The notes under the pieces were generated by a model that saw nothing but the letters and a program-made list of their open reading frames with translations, was not told the DNA's origin and did not search any database. Positions 27,194 through 36,324 of a stretch of DNA of 64,000 nucleotides are shown in pieces; position 1 is the first letter of the stretch, and each line of letters starts with the position of its first letter. The translations under genes and the position numbers were made by a program. Source of the DNA: Allorhodopirellula solitaria (GTDB lineage Bacteria; Planctomycetota; Planctomycetia; Pirellulales; Pirellulaceae); assembly GCF_007859855.1 (NCBI RefSeq), contig NZ_SJPK01000002.1, positions 646,286 through 710,285 on the forward strand, written 5' to 3'.

Positions 27194-27933
27194 GGTTGGG
27201 GTGCCGATGGGCTAGCGGTCGCTTTGATCACTCCCCCATACAGATCGCCATCGGTTCGCCAAGGATCGCCTCCTCCGTTGCGTCCGGAGAGCTGTTCGTG
27301 AAAACCCTTGTCGATGAATGTTTGCTCGAGCTCGTCCGTTTTTTCGAGACAGGCAAAGAGGTAGTCTCGCTCAAGGTCGACATTGGGGGCGGTGACATGG
27401 GTGATCTGCCCGGTCGTGCGACTCAAGCCCACCCGTTCGTCATAGACGGCTGCGCCAATCCATTTGGGGCGACCATCGTCGCTCAGGGTCGGTGTCTTCC
27501 AAAGCCGCACGTGGTGTCGGTGCCGAGGGTTATCACCGACGGGTTGCTCGAACGCAAAATCTTCCTTTCGCCCGTATAGGAATAGACTGCTGACCGGGGC
27601 TGCATCATCAGGACGCGATAAAATGGTGTCGGCAGCGATTTTGACATCGCTCTCGATGCCCAAAGCCGCTGCGGAAAACCAATCTGCGGCCTTCATGATC
27701 GATAGGAGCTCGCTCTCGGTGCCGATCAGGGCCACATTCAAAGGGTCGCCGGGATGGTGATCTCCGGTTTGGGTGACCCGCGGAACGTCATCGAGTTTGG
27801 GGTCGATCCGGGCATAGCTGTCCCAGAACAGCGGAGCGATGAAGTACGCCAGGATGACCCATGCGAATCCAAGGCCGATAAGCAAAGGCAACAAGCGTCG
27901 AGGGGAGATCCGAGGACCAGTTTTCGGAGACAA
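27190..27933 (-). CDS. LssY C-terminal domain protein
   Basis: 247 residues from a TTG that has a good GAGGA ribosome site seven bases before it. One N-terminal membrane anchor (LLPLLIGLGFAWVILAYFIA) is followed by the LssY-C domain: DPLNVALIGTESELLSIMKAADWFSA, then SSLFLYGRKEDFAFEQPVGDNPRHRHHVRLWK with the typical RHHVRLW, and IGAAVYDERVGLSRTTGQITHVTAPNVDLERDYL. The domain occurs in DedA/PAP2-linked and stand-alone proteins; its biochemistry is not established. The gene ends four bases inside the mscS stop. Confidence 0.85.
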   Translation of the reverse strand: MSPKTGPRISPRRLLPLLIGLGFAWVILAYFIAPLFWDSYARIDPKLDDVPRVTQTGDHHPGDPLNVALIGTESELLSIMKAADWFSAAALGIESDVKIAADTILSRPDDAAPVSSLFLYGRKEDFAFEQPVGDNPRHRHHVRLWKTPTLSDDGRPKWIGAAVYDERVGLSRTTGQITHVTAPNVDLERDYLFACLEKTDELEQTFIDKGFHEQLSGRNGGGDPWRTDGDLYGGVIKATASPSAPQP

Positions 27934-28103
27934 TTTCGATTCCTCAGAACAATGGGTGAAGGCTCAGCGTCTTCGCTCGGCACATTTCCAAGAAAACGGA
28001 TCGCGAATACGGGTGCGCTGAAATTATCATGATCCAGCCTCCCCAACAACTCGCTCGCCTGACCGCAAGCTGGAAGCTTACGTCACTTTTGTTCTCCCGA
28101 TGC

Positions 28104-30299
28104 TTACTTGGCGAACGAGAGCACCCCGTCCCAATCCGCAGGTGCGACGCGGTGGTGTTGAAGAATTTGTTGCAATAGGACGTCCTTGGGGCGATCCCAA
28201 GCTGGGAGTGCGTGAAGTTGTTGATAAGCTTCGTCCCAGCGGCCTTCCGCAAAGGCGGCAAAGGCGGTGCGAGAAAGCTCCAGCTCGGATGAGCTGAGCT
28301 GCGGTTGATTCTCCAGCGGAACAATCAATTGATAGATCTCGACGGGGGTTCGCGTACCCGCGGCGCGAACGCGGCCGAGCGTCCGCAAGCGGAAACCGTC
28401 AATGGAGACACCATCAGCTGCACCGGTGTTTCCGATGGTTGCCGAAGCATCGGTGCTTGCAGATGGAGAGACGTTGTCCGGCCCGAGCAGATGTTTGGCT
28501 GTCGCGTGATCGACAATGATCTCGACCCCGAAAACTTTCGTGAGTCCCTCCAGGCGACTGGCTAAATTCACGACTGGGCCGAACGCCGTGACTTTGACTT
28601 GATCGACGGTGCCGATCCGTCCGGCAACGGCACGTCCCGAAGCGATGCCGATCCCGCAACGGAATTCCGTTTCGCCACGGGCGTAGTCGCGGCGGATATC
28701 GGCGGCGGCCTGAGCGGCCGCGGCACTGGCGGCGATCATGGGGTCGGTGCCATGCGGCAGGGGCAGTGGCCAGCCCCAGAAGCCCATTGCTGCGTCACCA
28801 TGAAAATCGCCGATGACTCCCTCGGTATTGAGGATGTGTTTGGTCATCACGCCTAACGCGGAGCTGACCTGTTCCAGCAAGACGAGGAGTTGTCCACCGT
28901 GCATTTCCGAGGTGCGCGAAAATCCTCGCAGATCGCAGAACATCACCGACAGGCTGCATTCACGCGGTTGCAGCCAGTTCTCCGAGTCCGTACCGGCGAT
29001 GGCATCGAGAACCACAGGAGCGAAGAACCGCCGCATCGCAGCATGGCGTTGTTGGAACTGGTTGGCTTGGCGGATGCCCGACACCAGCGAACCGACGACT
29101 TCGGCAAACTTGACATCATCGCTGAGGCGATCGACAAGTGTCCTGGAGTCGCTCGCCGCCCGCCCGCTCGTCATCGCGCCGGCGCGACTGCCAGCGACGT
29201 AGAGCGCCCATCCCCGGCACGCATCGCTTCGCAGCGGAACGCAGAACGCCCAGTCCACGTTCTCATTCATGGTGTAGTCGGAGGTCGCTGCTGCGGACGC
29301 CTGGGGATTGTCGGCTGGTCGAGCGAGTGAGTTTTCCCAGAGATGCAAGACGCTATCTCGACGGCGCAGTGTGGCGTTGACGAGTTTGGCACTGACATCG
29401 TGAGAGCTCGATTGGCTGTCGCGGACGTCGTAATGCAGAATCTCCATGGCAGCAGCAGCTGCCGCTGGGGGGACTGTCTGAGGATGGGGCTCTCGCTCAC
29501 CGTCGCGGACGATCGCTACCGCGGATGCCGACGGTGTCGCCCGCAGCAGGACATCGGTGACTCTGGCAAAGAGTTCCTCATCGCTGACGCTCCCTGCGAC
29601 GAGGTCAGGAAGACGCGCCAACAACTCGATTCGGGCTTGAGAGTCGTAGAAACTTCGTTGACGCAGCACCGACTCGGCGAAGGCCATCTCAGTTACCTCG
29701 GTACCCGAGGGAGACGCCATGTAATCCGGTGTCGGTGCGGTCGACTCGAAGCCTGCGTCAGCGGCTCGTGCCAACGCAGGTGACACCTCGTTGGGTGATG
29801 AATGGGCGGGGGCGGCCCCGCGACGGGTGGTGGGAGTTCGCGGTTCGACAGTGAATCCTGGTCGGCGGGCGAGCGTGAACGTGGTCTGGCCGATGACAAA
29901 GTGCTCGCCGGGGACGACCACGAAGCGGTCCCGTGGTTTCCCGCGGTAGAAAATCGGATTGCGAGATCTTGGGTCACGGGTGACCTGCAGCCGGTCGCCG
30001 CTGAGAGGTTTCAAGATAGCGTGGTGCCGCGAGATCGATGTGTCCCAGAGCACCGCCCATGGGATCGCGGCAACATGGCGTTTTTGCCGTTGCCCCGGAG
30101 CGGCGACGGCCTGTTCGTCAGTACTCGGCGATGAATCGTCGGGGGAGGCAAGCTGATCCGGCGGCGGGGACGACTGGGGTTGCCGACCGAGTAAAACATC
30201 GCGACCGGCGGCGATTTCGGGGAGGCCGCGACGCCAACGACCTGTCTCGTGGGCGCTTTCCTGCGATCCTCGTGCTCCTTGCGCAATCAGGTCTGGCAT
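28104..30299 (-). CDS. FHA-GAF-class III nucleotidyl cyclase
   Basis: 731 residues. An FHA domain (about 33-140) has the phosphothreonine-binding S-x-x-H pattern in DTSISRHHAIL (86-96). A GAF-like sensor region follows (about 220-400), then a class III cyclase domain from about 445: SVMFCDLRGFS supplies the first metal Asp, FHGDAAMGF the second, and VNLASRLEG the transition-state Asn and Arg. The two substrate-selecting positions are unusual: the usual Lys in DKFIGD is replaced (GDFHGD) and the usual Asp in TVxGDxVN is Pro (AFGPVVN). So cyclisation activity or substrate preference may differ. It starts three bases after the GntR-family gene stop. Confidence 0.88.
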   Translation of the reverse strand: MPDLIAQGARGSQESAHETGRWRRGLPEIAAGRDVLLGRQPQSSPPPDQLASPDDSSPSTDEQAVAAPGQRQKRHVAAIPWAVLWDTSISRHHAILKPLSGDRLQVTRDPRSRNPIFYRGKPRDRFVVVPGEHFVIGQTTFTLARRPGFTVEPRTPTTRRGAAPAHSSPNEVSPALARAADAGFESTAPTPDYMASPSGTEVTEMAFAESVLRQRSFYDSQARIELLARLPDLVAGSVSDEELFARVTDVLLRATPSASAVAIVRDGEREPHPQTVPPAAAAAAMEILHYDVRDSQSSSHDVSAKLVNATLRRRDSVLHLWENSLARPADNPQASAAATSDYTMNENVDWAFCVPLRSDACRGWALYVAGSRAGAMTSGRAASDSRTLVDRLSDDVKFAEVVGSLVSGIRQANQFQQRHAAMRRFFAPVVLDAIAGTDSENWLQPRECSLSVMFCDLRGFSRTSEMHGGQLLVLLEQVSSALGVMTKHILNTEGVIGDFHGDAAMGFWGWPLPLPHGTDPMIAASAAAAQAAADIRRDYARGETEFRCGIGIASGRAVAGRIGTVDQVKVTAFGPVVNLASRLEGLTKVFGVEIIVDHATAKHLLGPDNVSPSASTDASATIGNTGAADGVSIDGFRLRTLGRVRAAGTRTPVEIYQLIVPLENQPQLSSSELELSRTAFAAFAEGRWDEAYQQLHALPAWDRPKDVLLQQILQHHRVAPADWDGVLSFAK

Positions 30300-30302
30300 G
30301 GG

Positions 30303-31034
30303 TTACACCGCCTCGGGCGCCTCGTCTGCGATGGGCTTGGCATCGTGTTTCTCCATCAGTTTCAGGTACAGCATCAAACCATATTGGATGTGCTCGCGAG
30401 CTGCCGTTGCGGCCGCATCGGGCTCATGATTGGCGATCGCGTCCAAGATGGCCTGGTGTTGGGTGCAGGTTAGATTCATCGAGTCGGTATCGTGGATGTT
30501 TTTCCGGATCCCGAAGACGCGAATCAACGCATGCGATTGGGTTGCCGTTTGCACAATCGCTCGATTGCTCGTTGCCTCGAGCACGCACATATGAAACGCA
30601 TAGTCCGCCCTGTCGAATTCTCGCTTAATTTCACGACTTGCGATTTCGGTGCCCGACTCCGCTTGTTCCTGGCAGGCGGCGACCATCTTCGTCATCTCGG
30701 CAGCAATCGCAGCGACCTGGTCCGCGTTGGCCTTGCGGGCAGCGATTGCTGCGGCGCCGGGTTCGATGATTTCGCGGACCTCGTAGATTTCGAGCAGTTC
30801 GTCGTGCCCGAGTGCGCGGACGACGGCACCGATTTGCGGAACCAGTTCGACCAGGCCCTCGTTGGCCAATCGACCCGCGGCCTCCCGGACCGGCGTGGCG
30901 CTGACGCCGATTTCTTTGCCGATGGGACCGTAGAGCAGGCGGGTGCCCGGCTCATAGTCCCCCGAGATCAGCCGATTCCGGAGGTATTGATACGCACGAA
31001 CAGAGTGTATTTCTTGGCCCATGGCGTCTCTCAT
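30303..31034 (-). CDS. GntR-family regulator, FCD (FadR-like) type
   Basis: 243 residues. An N-terminal winged helix (RAYQYLRNRLISGDYEPGTRLLYGPIGKEIGVSATPVREAAGRLANEGLVEL, about 12-65) is followed by an all-helical FCD domain with the metal-type residues of the group (DRADYAFHMCVLEATSN, THQHQAILDAI-like). FCD regulators respond to small carboxylic acids. A second ATG (MGQEIHS, 31022) is an alternative start and has a better-spaced ribosome site. The cyclase gene begins three bases after its stop, so the two are one operon and the regulator may control the cyclase. Confidence 0.88.
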   Translation of the reverse strand: MRDAMGQEIHSVRAYQYLRNRLISGDYEPGTRLLYGPIGKEIGVSATPVREAAGRLANEGLVELVPQIGAVVRALGHDELLEIYEVREIIEPGAAAIAARKANADQVAAIAAEMTKMVAACQEQAESGTEIASREIKREFDRADYAFHMCVLEATSNRAIVQTATQSHALIRVFGIRKNIHDTDSMNLTCTQHQAILDAIANHEPDAAATAAREHIQYGLMLYLKLMEKHDAKPIADEAPEAV

Positions 31035-31136
31035 TTCCTGAATATCTTCGCTGCGTATCCCGCGTCTCGTTGCATTCGCTTCGAGTGGGAACCCCCTCGA
31101 TTGTACCCGAGGCAGAAGAAACCGACATAGGGCCCG

Positions 31137-32408
31137 CTAGGAAGCCGAATCTCTTCGCAGGTCGCGGCGTGGCGGATTCCTCAGGGCTGCGAAATGTCTC
31201 CGCCAGGCTGCTTCGACGTAGCCGTAATCTGCCCCAGGGGCAATTGTTTTGAGCAACTCCAAGACCGCTGGGTGACGCACAGATGTGGTCCTCGTGAACG
31301 TTTGGGCGCCTTGGCTCAATCCCGAAACACCGTTGTCACCAAAACCAGCTTGTGTGCCGCCGCTGCCAACTTGGATTTTGGATTGCTTCTCGGTGACCAG
31401 CGCATCGACATAGTTGAACGCCAGTTCAGGATCGGGGAAAAACGTCAACGCTCGGGCGGCGGCTTCGACCTGGGAAGGGGATGTCGAACGAAGCAGGGGT
31501 GCGTAGGTAGCGACGGCCGACGAGGCGCCGTACTGGGTGAGCTGACGCAGCGATTCCTCGCGGAGCAACTCGTCCGATTCATTGAGTCCCATTTCGACCA
31601 GTGTGGAGACGGCGCCTGAATTGTGAAGCCGCCCGAGTAGTTTCACATAAACCATTCGAAGGCTCCGCAGATTTCCTTTGGAGTTTCGCGAACGCAGCAA
31701 TTCCGCAGCGATCGCCTGGGTCGCTGCCGGGTCTTCAATCGCTTGAATCTCAGCCATGGCTTCGCTGTCGCCGCGGATGGCATTGTTGTGCAATCGGCGA
31801 AACTTGCGAATCCATAACTTGCTCTGCTTGTCCGCCTCGTCGGCTTGATTGCGACTGGCCAAGACCTCGGGCAGCACCCAGCCTCGTTTGGCACGGATCA
31901 AACCCTGGTCGCGACGAAGTGCTTCGGCACTAATCCACCCGCTCTTCGTGTCGTGACGGATGTATCCGAGCGCCGCTCGGGCGAAACGATGGTCTGGGTC
32001 GAGTTCGATCGTGCGGGTGAGGTGATAGCGGTGCTGAGGCAAGAGCGTGTTGAGTTTGCACCAATGGGCGAGTTTGAATTGGGCTTCGGCATCTTGCCCG
32101 GCCGCCGCTGCCCGCTGGCGATACTCCTGCAGATCGGCGGCCACGACGGTTTGCCGAACATGGGTGCCAGCGACGGCGATAGCGAGGTCGTCATCGACTC
32201 GGACAACTGCATGGGCGGTCGAGCCATCAGGCTTCTTGGCGGCTTTGACTTCACCGGTCAACTGACCGCCGCCGGAGAGTTCGACTGTGCCTGCCTGAGC
32301 CGTGGAGCATGGCAATAGTGTCCCGGCACCCCCGGCCACCAGCACTGCAAAACTCAGATGAACACCGAAAATCCGGCGAAGGGGCGCACTCAACATAGGA
32401 AACTCCAT
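31137..32408 (-). CDS. Exported HEAT-repeat-like protein
   Basis: 423 residues from the ATG at 32408 (nine residues shorter than the longest frame). A signal peptide (FGVHLSFAVLVAGGAGTLLPCSTAQA) precedes VELSGGGQLTGEVKA, a beta strand pair, then helical repeats with PDHRFARAALGYIRHD and LLREESLRQLTQYGASSAVATYAPLL that look like TPR and HEAT units. The C-terminus includes a Gly/Ser-rich loop (QVGSGGTQAGFGDNGVSG). No catalytic residues are seen. Such exported repeat proteins are common in planctomycetes; function unknown. It is transcribed divergently from cysH with a 389-base gap. Confidence 0.7.
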   Translation of the reverse strand: MEFPMLSAPLRRIFGVHLSFAVLVAGGAGTLLPCSTAQAGTVELSGGGQLTGEVKAAKKPDGSTAHAVVRVDDDLAIAVAGTHVRQTVVAADLQEYRQRAAAAGQDAEAQFKLAHWCKLNTLLPQHRYHLTRTIELDPDHRFARAALGYIRHDTKSGWISAEALRRDQGLIRAKRGWVLPEVLASRNQADEADKQSKLWIRKFRRLHNNAIRGDSEAMAEIQAIEDPAATQAIAAELLRSRNSKGNLRSLRMVYVKLLGRLHNSGAVSTLVEMGLNESDELLREESLRQLTQYGASSAVATYAPLLRSTSPSQVEAAARALTFFPDPELAFNYVDALVTEKQSKIQVGSGGTQAGFGDNGVSGLSQGAQTFTRTTSVRHPAVLELLKTIAPGADYGYVEAAWRRHFAALRNPPRRDLRRDSAS

Positions 32409-32797
32409 CGACACAAATTGCAGACACACCTCCATTCTACCCCAACTTCGATGATTTTGCTCACGATCGCTGCGTCACCCTACCTCCGGCAAGGGGGGGC
32501 TGGTCTTCGCCCGCAAGACCGGGAAAAACCAGATCGATAGATTCACCCTCTCCGGGGCCATCTCCTGCTCAGATAGGCTGTCCCGGCGGGCTGGAGGCAT
32601 GTTCTCCCCCTCGATCGGTTGCCAGCGAACGGAAATCGGCTCAAGCGAACTCGGATGGCGGTCGATGGAGATACTTGACCATCTAGGTCAGGATTGTATC
32701 CTTATCGCAGCCCGAGGTCGAAGTATCCTGTTGTTTTCAGGTTTTTTCCTCGCAGTCGGCTTTCGCCCGTTCTTCCTTGTCACTGAGCAGTGTCACC
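32409..32797. other. Intergenic region between divergent genes
   Basis: 389 bases that should hold the promoters of the HEAT-repeat gene and cysH. It is not similar to the window repeats, and I see no clear riboswitch or operator. Confidence 0.4.
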
Positions 32798-33634
32798 GTG
32801 ACCCTTGATTCGTCATCACCGAAACCGCTCTCGGTCGAGGAATCGGCTGGAGCCGCATCGGCGGCCCGGAAAGCGATGAAACTGGACGAGCAGGGCATCC
32901 CGCTGGTCGGTGGCGCTCGGGTTGCCGATCCGCCACTGGAACCTACGCCGGAATTTCTCGCCGAGCTCGCCCGCGAGAGTGACTCGTTGGAAAACGAGTC
33001 GCCGCAAGCCATCCTCCAATGGGCGGTGGACCGGTTCGCTCCGAACTTCACCATGGCGACGGCGTTTGGTCCCGAGGGCATGACCATCATTCATATGTTG
33101 GCGGGCATTGCACCTGAGACCCCGGTCTTCAACTTAGAGACCGGCTATCAGTTTCAGGAGACGCTGGAGCTACGCGAACGGGTTCGCGAGCGATACGGTA
33201 TGACGGTGGAGTACAAGTACCCTGAGCTGACGGTCGAGGAATTCGAACGCAGCAATGGCGGCCCAATTTACGCGACCGATCCCAATCGGTGCTGTTTCGA
33301 GCGGAAGCTTCGCGTTCTGCACGAAGCGGCGCGAGGTTGGCACGCGTGGGCCAGCGCCATTCGCCGCGACCAGAGCGAAGATCGCGCGAAGGCGCCGATC
33401 GTCGGTTGGGATCGAAAGTTTCAGCTCGTCAAGATCAGCCCGCTGGCCAATTGGAGCAAGCAGCAGGTGTGGTCGCTGATTATGGACGAGAAGATTCCCT
33501 ACAACCCGTTGCATGACCGTGGGTATCCCAGCATCGGTTGCCAACCCTGCACACGTTCAGTGATGGCGGGTGAGGACGAACGGGCCGGTCGTTGGAGCGG
33601 TTTTCAGAAGACCGAGTGTGGTCTGCACAATTAG
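32798..33634 (+). CDS. cysH: Adenylyl-sulfate (APS) reductase, 4Fe-4S type
   Basis: About 278 residues from the GTG at 32798; a TTG at 32777 and an ATG at 32876 (with GGAAAG before it) are alternatives. It carries the phosphoadenylyl-sulfate reductase fold (TMATAFGPEGMTIIHML, FNLETGYQFQETL), the two cysteine pairs of the iron-sulfur type (RCCFERK; GCQPC) and the catalytic ECGLH near the C-terminus. The CC and CxxC pairs bind a 4Fe-4S cluster and mark reduction of APS rather than PAPS. It acts in assimilatory sulfate reduction. The CCA-transferase gene starts eight bases after its stop. Confidence 0.9.
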   Translation: MTLDSSSPKPLSVEESAGAASAARKAMKLDEQGIPLVGGARVADPPLEPTPEFLAELARESDSLENESPQAILQWAVDRFAPNFTMATAFGPEGMTIIHMLAGIAPETPVFNLETGYQFQETLELRERVRERYGMTVEYKYPELTVEEFERSNGGPIYATDPNRCCFERKLRVLHEAARGWHAWASAIRRDQSEDRAKAPIVGWDRKFQLVKISPLANWSKQQVWSLIMDEKIPYNPLHDRGYPSIGCQPCTRSVMAGEDERAGRWSGFQKTECGLHN

Positions 33635-33642
33635 AGTCCACG

Positions 33643-34902
33643 ATGGAATTTCCAACCTCGGTTCTGCAGTCGGCTCCGGCGCGTGAAGCGATTCGCATTG
33701 TCGATCGACTGCGGGACAATGGTTTTCTTGCCGTTCTCGCTGGCGGCTGTGTTCGCGATGCGCTACTCGGTCGCACGCCGAAGGACTTTGACGTTGCCAC
33801 CGAGGCGACACCGGACTCGGTCCAGCGTGTTTTTGGGAAGCGGCACACGATTGCTTTCGGTGCATCTTTTGGTGTCATCGGTGTCATCCCTCCCCGCTCG
33901 AAGGACGGTTCGAGGGAATCGCTGCCGCCGACGGAGGTGGCTACTTTTCGCGCCGACGGTACCTATAGCGACGGTCGGCGCCCGGATCATGTGACCTATG
34001 GCACGGCGGAAGCCGACGCAGCTCGCCGTGATTTCACGATCAATGGGTTGTTCTACGATCCCGCGGAGGACGCGATCTTGGACTACGTCGACGGGATTGC
34101 TGACCTGCAGTCAATGCACCTGCGGACGATTGGTGAAGCCGACCGACGCTTCGACGAAGATAAACTGCGCATGCTTCGCGCTGTCCGATTCGTGACGACG
34201 TTGGGGTTGAGCGTTGAATCGGCGACGCTCGCTGCCATTCATCAACACGCCGACAGTTTGCGCGTGGTCAGCGGCGAACGAATCGGCGCCGAGATGCGGC
34301 GCGTGATGTGCCAAGGTGATGCCGGTCGCGGTTTGCAGTTGTTGGTCGACACGGGGTTGTCTCGCCATGTTTGGCCGGGGCTCGATGCGATGAATTGGGC
34401 CAAGCTCCGATCCTGCTGGCAACGCTTGCCTGAAATCACGTTTGAAACCGCGATGGCGACAACCCTGTCCGTTCTCAGTTCCGAGGCCGCGGAGGCCCAG
34501 GCCAGCCTGAAATCGTTGGCCCGTCGTTGGAAATTGTCCACCGTGGAACAACGCGCCATTATCGCTGCGATCGAGTGGGCGCCTCGGGTTGTTCAGTGTG
34601 TCGACGAGCCCTGGTCGAACCTGCAGCCCATCCTGGTCAACCGAGATGTTGACGTCATTGTCGCTGTCGCGCAAGCGATTGCGGAGGACGGGGCGGGGAT
34701 CTCACGGGCACAACGGGAGTTGCAGCGGGAACCGGCAACCCTCAATCCCCCGCCGCTGCTCAGCGGCGATGACTTGATCGAGATGGGCCTGACGCCCGGC
34801 CAAAACTTTCGCACGTGGCTTGCCGAGATCCGCCGCCTGCAGCTCGATGATCGCTTGTGCACACGCGAGGATGCTGTGGCCTGGGTGCGTCAGCAAACCT
34901 AG
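33643..34902 (+). CDS. cca: CCA tRNA nucleotidyltransferase / poly(A) polymerase family
   Basis: 419 residues from the ATG at 33643 (an earlier in-frame start lies inside cysH). The nucleotidyltransferase head has LAGGCVRDALLGRTPKDFDVAT (the GGxVRD motif and metal Asp pair DxD), then TFRADGTYSDGRRPDHVTYG and ARRDFTINGLFYDP; the poly(A)-polymerase neck follows with DEDKLRMLRAVRF and TLAAIHQHADSL. Both tRNA genes in this window lack an encoded CCA, so the enzyme is needed to finish them. The C-terminal domain is long and helical. A 15-bp triplication follows the stop. Confidence 0.9.
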   Translation: MEFPTSVLQSAPAREAIRIVDRLRDNGFLAVLAGGCVRDALLGRTPKDFDVATEATPDSVQRVFGKRHTIAFGASFGVIGVIPPRSKDGSRESLPPTEVATFRADGTYSDGRRPDHVTYGTAEADAARRDFTINGLFYDPAEDAILDYVDGIADLQSMHLRTIGEADRRFDEDKLRMLRAVRFVTTLGLSVESATLAAIHQHADSLRVVSGERIGAEMRRVMCQGDAGRGLQLLVDTGLSRHVWPGLDAMNWAKLRSCWQRLPEITFETAMATTLSVLSSEAAEAQASLKSLARRWKLSTVEQRAIIAAIEWAPRVVQCVDEPWSNLQPILVNRDVDVIVAVAQAIAEDGAGISRAQRELQREPATLNPPPLLSGDDLIEMGLTPGQNFRTWLAEIRRLQLDDRLCTREDAVAWVRQQT

Positions 34903-34945
34903 TGGTTTGACGGCGAGTGGTTGTACGGCGAGTGGTTTTACGGTT
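34901..34945. repeat. 15-bp tandem triplication
   Basis: AGTGGTTTGACGGCG, AGTGGTTGTACGGCG and AGTGGTTTTACGGTT lie head to tail. They run from the cca stop into the last codons of the convergent dodecin gene, so the C-terminus of dodecin (GFTLEP) is set by the third copy. Confidence 0.85.
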
Positions 34946-35147
34946 CGAGCGTGAATCCAACTTTGATGGTCACTTGCCAATGAGCGACCTTGCCGTCGAC
35001 GATGTGTCCGCGGGTTTCAGTCACTTCAAACCACCGCATGTCACGGACGGATTTGGCCGCGCGGGAGATCGCGTTGGCTGTAGCGTCTTCGATGGAATCG
35101 GGCGACGAGCCGACGAGTTCGAGCTTCTTGTACACATGGTCTGACAT
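34938..35147 (-). CDS. Dodecin
   Basis: 69 residues matching dodecin: [35 protein letters not shown]-type helix end, then [31 protein letters not shown]. Dodecins assemble as hollow dodecamers that store flavins; the Trp in MRWFEV (residue 39) is the usual isoalloxazine-stacking residue. An AGGAGCCCC ribosome site lies before the ATG. It is convergent with cca and has no operon partner. Confidence 0.93.
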   Translation of the reverse strand: MSDHVYKKLELVGSSPDSIEDATANAISRAAKSVRDMRWFEVTETRGHIVDGKVAHWQVTIKVGFTLEP

Positions 35148-35308
35148 TAGGGGCTCCTGGGGTGCAAATGGATACTAAGACGACCCACCGGCGACGGGTG
35201 AGTATGAGGGTGGTTCGGACGGGCCTGCGGCTGCGAAGATTGAGTGTTCAACCAACGATGTTATCAGGTTAGCTGCGTGAGCGCCGTGTCCCTTTCCGCG
35301 ATTGTCCT

Positions 35309-35647
35309 TCACGCGGTTGTTTTGTGAAGGAGGATGGTGACGAGTACGGACGAGTCCTCAATCGCTTCGACAGCATGCAGTTCGGCGGCATGGAGAAAAA
35401 GCAGATCGCCGGCGAGCATTGTTTGTGTCCCACTCGGAGACGTGAACTGGATCGCACCCTCGAGGCATTGGACTGTGATTTCTCCCGGAGCTTTGTGCTC
35501 TGCAATCTTTTTTCCTGCTGGTAGAACCAACCGCAGTGCTTCGATGTTGTCCGTCTTCAGCAACGCCTGAGTCTTACTTTCTTGTAGTTTGTCGCCGAGA
35601 GGACGAACGTCAATGATTTCGCCGGCCTGGGCGTGTGGGGTCGCCAT
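35309..35647 (-). CDS. Cupin-domain protein
   Basis: 112 residues from the ATG at 35647. It has the cupin barrel pattern with GKKIAEHKAPGEITVQCLEG as motif 1 (a single His and a Glu where the usual G-x5-H-x-H-x3-4-E has two His) and GDLLFLHAAELHAVEAIEDS as motif 2. The missing second His suggests altered or absent metal binding. Small cupins of this kind include sensors and binding proteins; the ligand is unknown. An upstream start at 35719 would add 24 residues of low coding character. Confidence 0.8.
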   Translation of the reverse strand: MATPHAQAGEIIDVRPLGDKLQESKTQALLKTDNIEALRLVLPAGKKIAEHKAPGEITVQCLEGAIQFTSPSGTQTMLAGDLLFLHAAELHAVEAIEDSSVLVTILLHKTTA

Positions 35648-35886
35648 GCGTGTATCCAGAAAACGAGAGGGGGGCGGATCTGCTGGGGATGGTCCCAAAC
35701 GATGGCTCGATTCTAACACCTCAGCGCAGCGACTGCACGCACACCATCAGTCGCCAGGGCATGGTCTCTGATCTCGACGTCGCGTCGTCGTCCACGAGAG
35801 TGGCAGTTCTGGCAGGCGTCGGATTTGGTAGAGTGACTCCATTTTCTTCGCCGTCTTCTTTTCTCTTACGAAAGAACCTTCTCATC

Positions 35887-36105
35887 ATGAAAGACCCATG
35901 GATCGAAAATGAGTGGGATGATCTCTGCGAGCGATTGCAGGAATGCGCCGCTGACATGGATTCGACCGCGGACGATGAGGTGACGTCCCGGCAAGAGGCG
36001 GCGTCGGAATTCGTCAGTTCGGACCCACCCACTCGCTACCCGGAGTTGTTGCAGCGGGTTGCCGAGGCCGCCGGTCTGGCGATCTCATGGCAGTCAACGT
36101 CATGA
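35887..36105 (+). CDS. Small acidic hypothetical protein
   Basis: 72 residues from the ATG at 35887 (the open frame begins at 35635, but the earlier part looks non-coding). MKDPWIENEWDDLCERLQECAADMDS is a strongly acidic helix, followed by RYPELLQRVAEAAGLAIS. There is no signal peptide and no family I recognise. The stop overlaps by six bases the end of the convergent ScdA-N-like gene. Confidence 0.5.
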   Translation: MKDPWIENEWDDLCERLQECAADMDSTADDEVTSRQEAASEFVSSDPPTRYPELLQRVAEAAGLAISWQSTS

Positions 36106-36315
36106 CGACGCCGGCCGGGCGATCGCGGCGTGGAGTTGCTCGAGCACCGCAGCGGGGCTGAGATCGTTCTGCTGGCAGACGTACCTCAGCGACTTGCCCC
36201 CGCAACTGATATCCATATGCAGTCTACCGAACACGGCGGTCGTTTCGGGGTGTTCGATGATCCATTCCGGGATGCTCGTATCGAGATCACACCAGACGCT
36301 GTATGGTTCGGTCAT
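36100..36315 (-). CDS. Stand-alone ScdA-N (DUF542)-like protein
   Basis: 71 residues. TTAVFGRLHMDISCGGKSLRYVCQQNDLSPAAVLEQLHAA matches the N-terminal domain of ScdA/RIC/YtfE repair proteins, in which a short CCGG-type motif (here SCGG, one Cys replaced by Ser) sits after the first helix. The full repair proteins carry a di-iron hemerythrin domain behind it; here the domain stands alone, with an N-terminal stretch MTEPYSVWCDLDTSIPEW instead. Lacking one Cys, it may bind no metal as described for the family. It lies nine bases upstream of nothing in sense; the next minus-strand gene stops at 36325 just ahead of its start. Confidence 0.65.
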   Translation of the reverse strand: MTEPYSVWCDLDTSIPEWIIEHPETTAVFGRLHMDISCGGKSLRYVCQQNDLSPAAVLEQLHAAIARPASS

Positions 36316-36324
36316 GGGAAAAGC

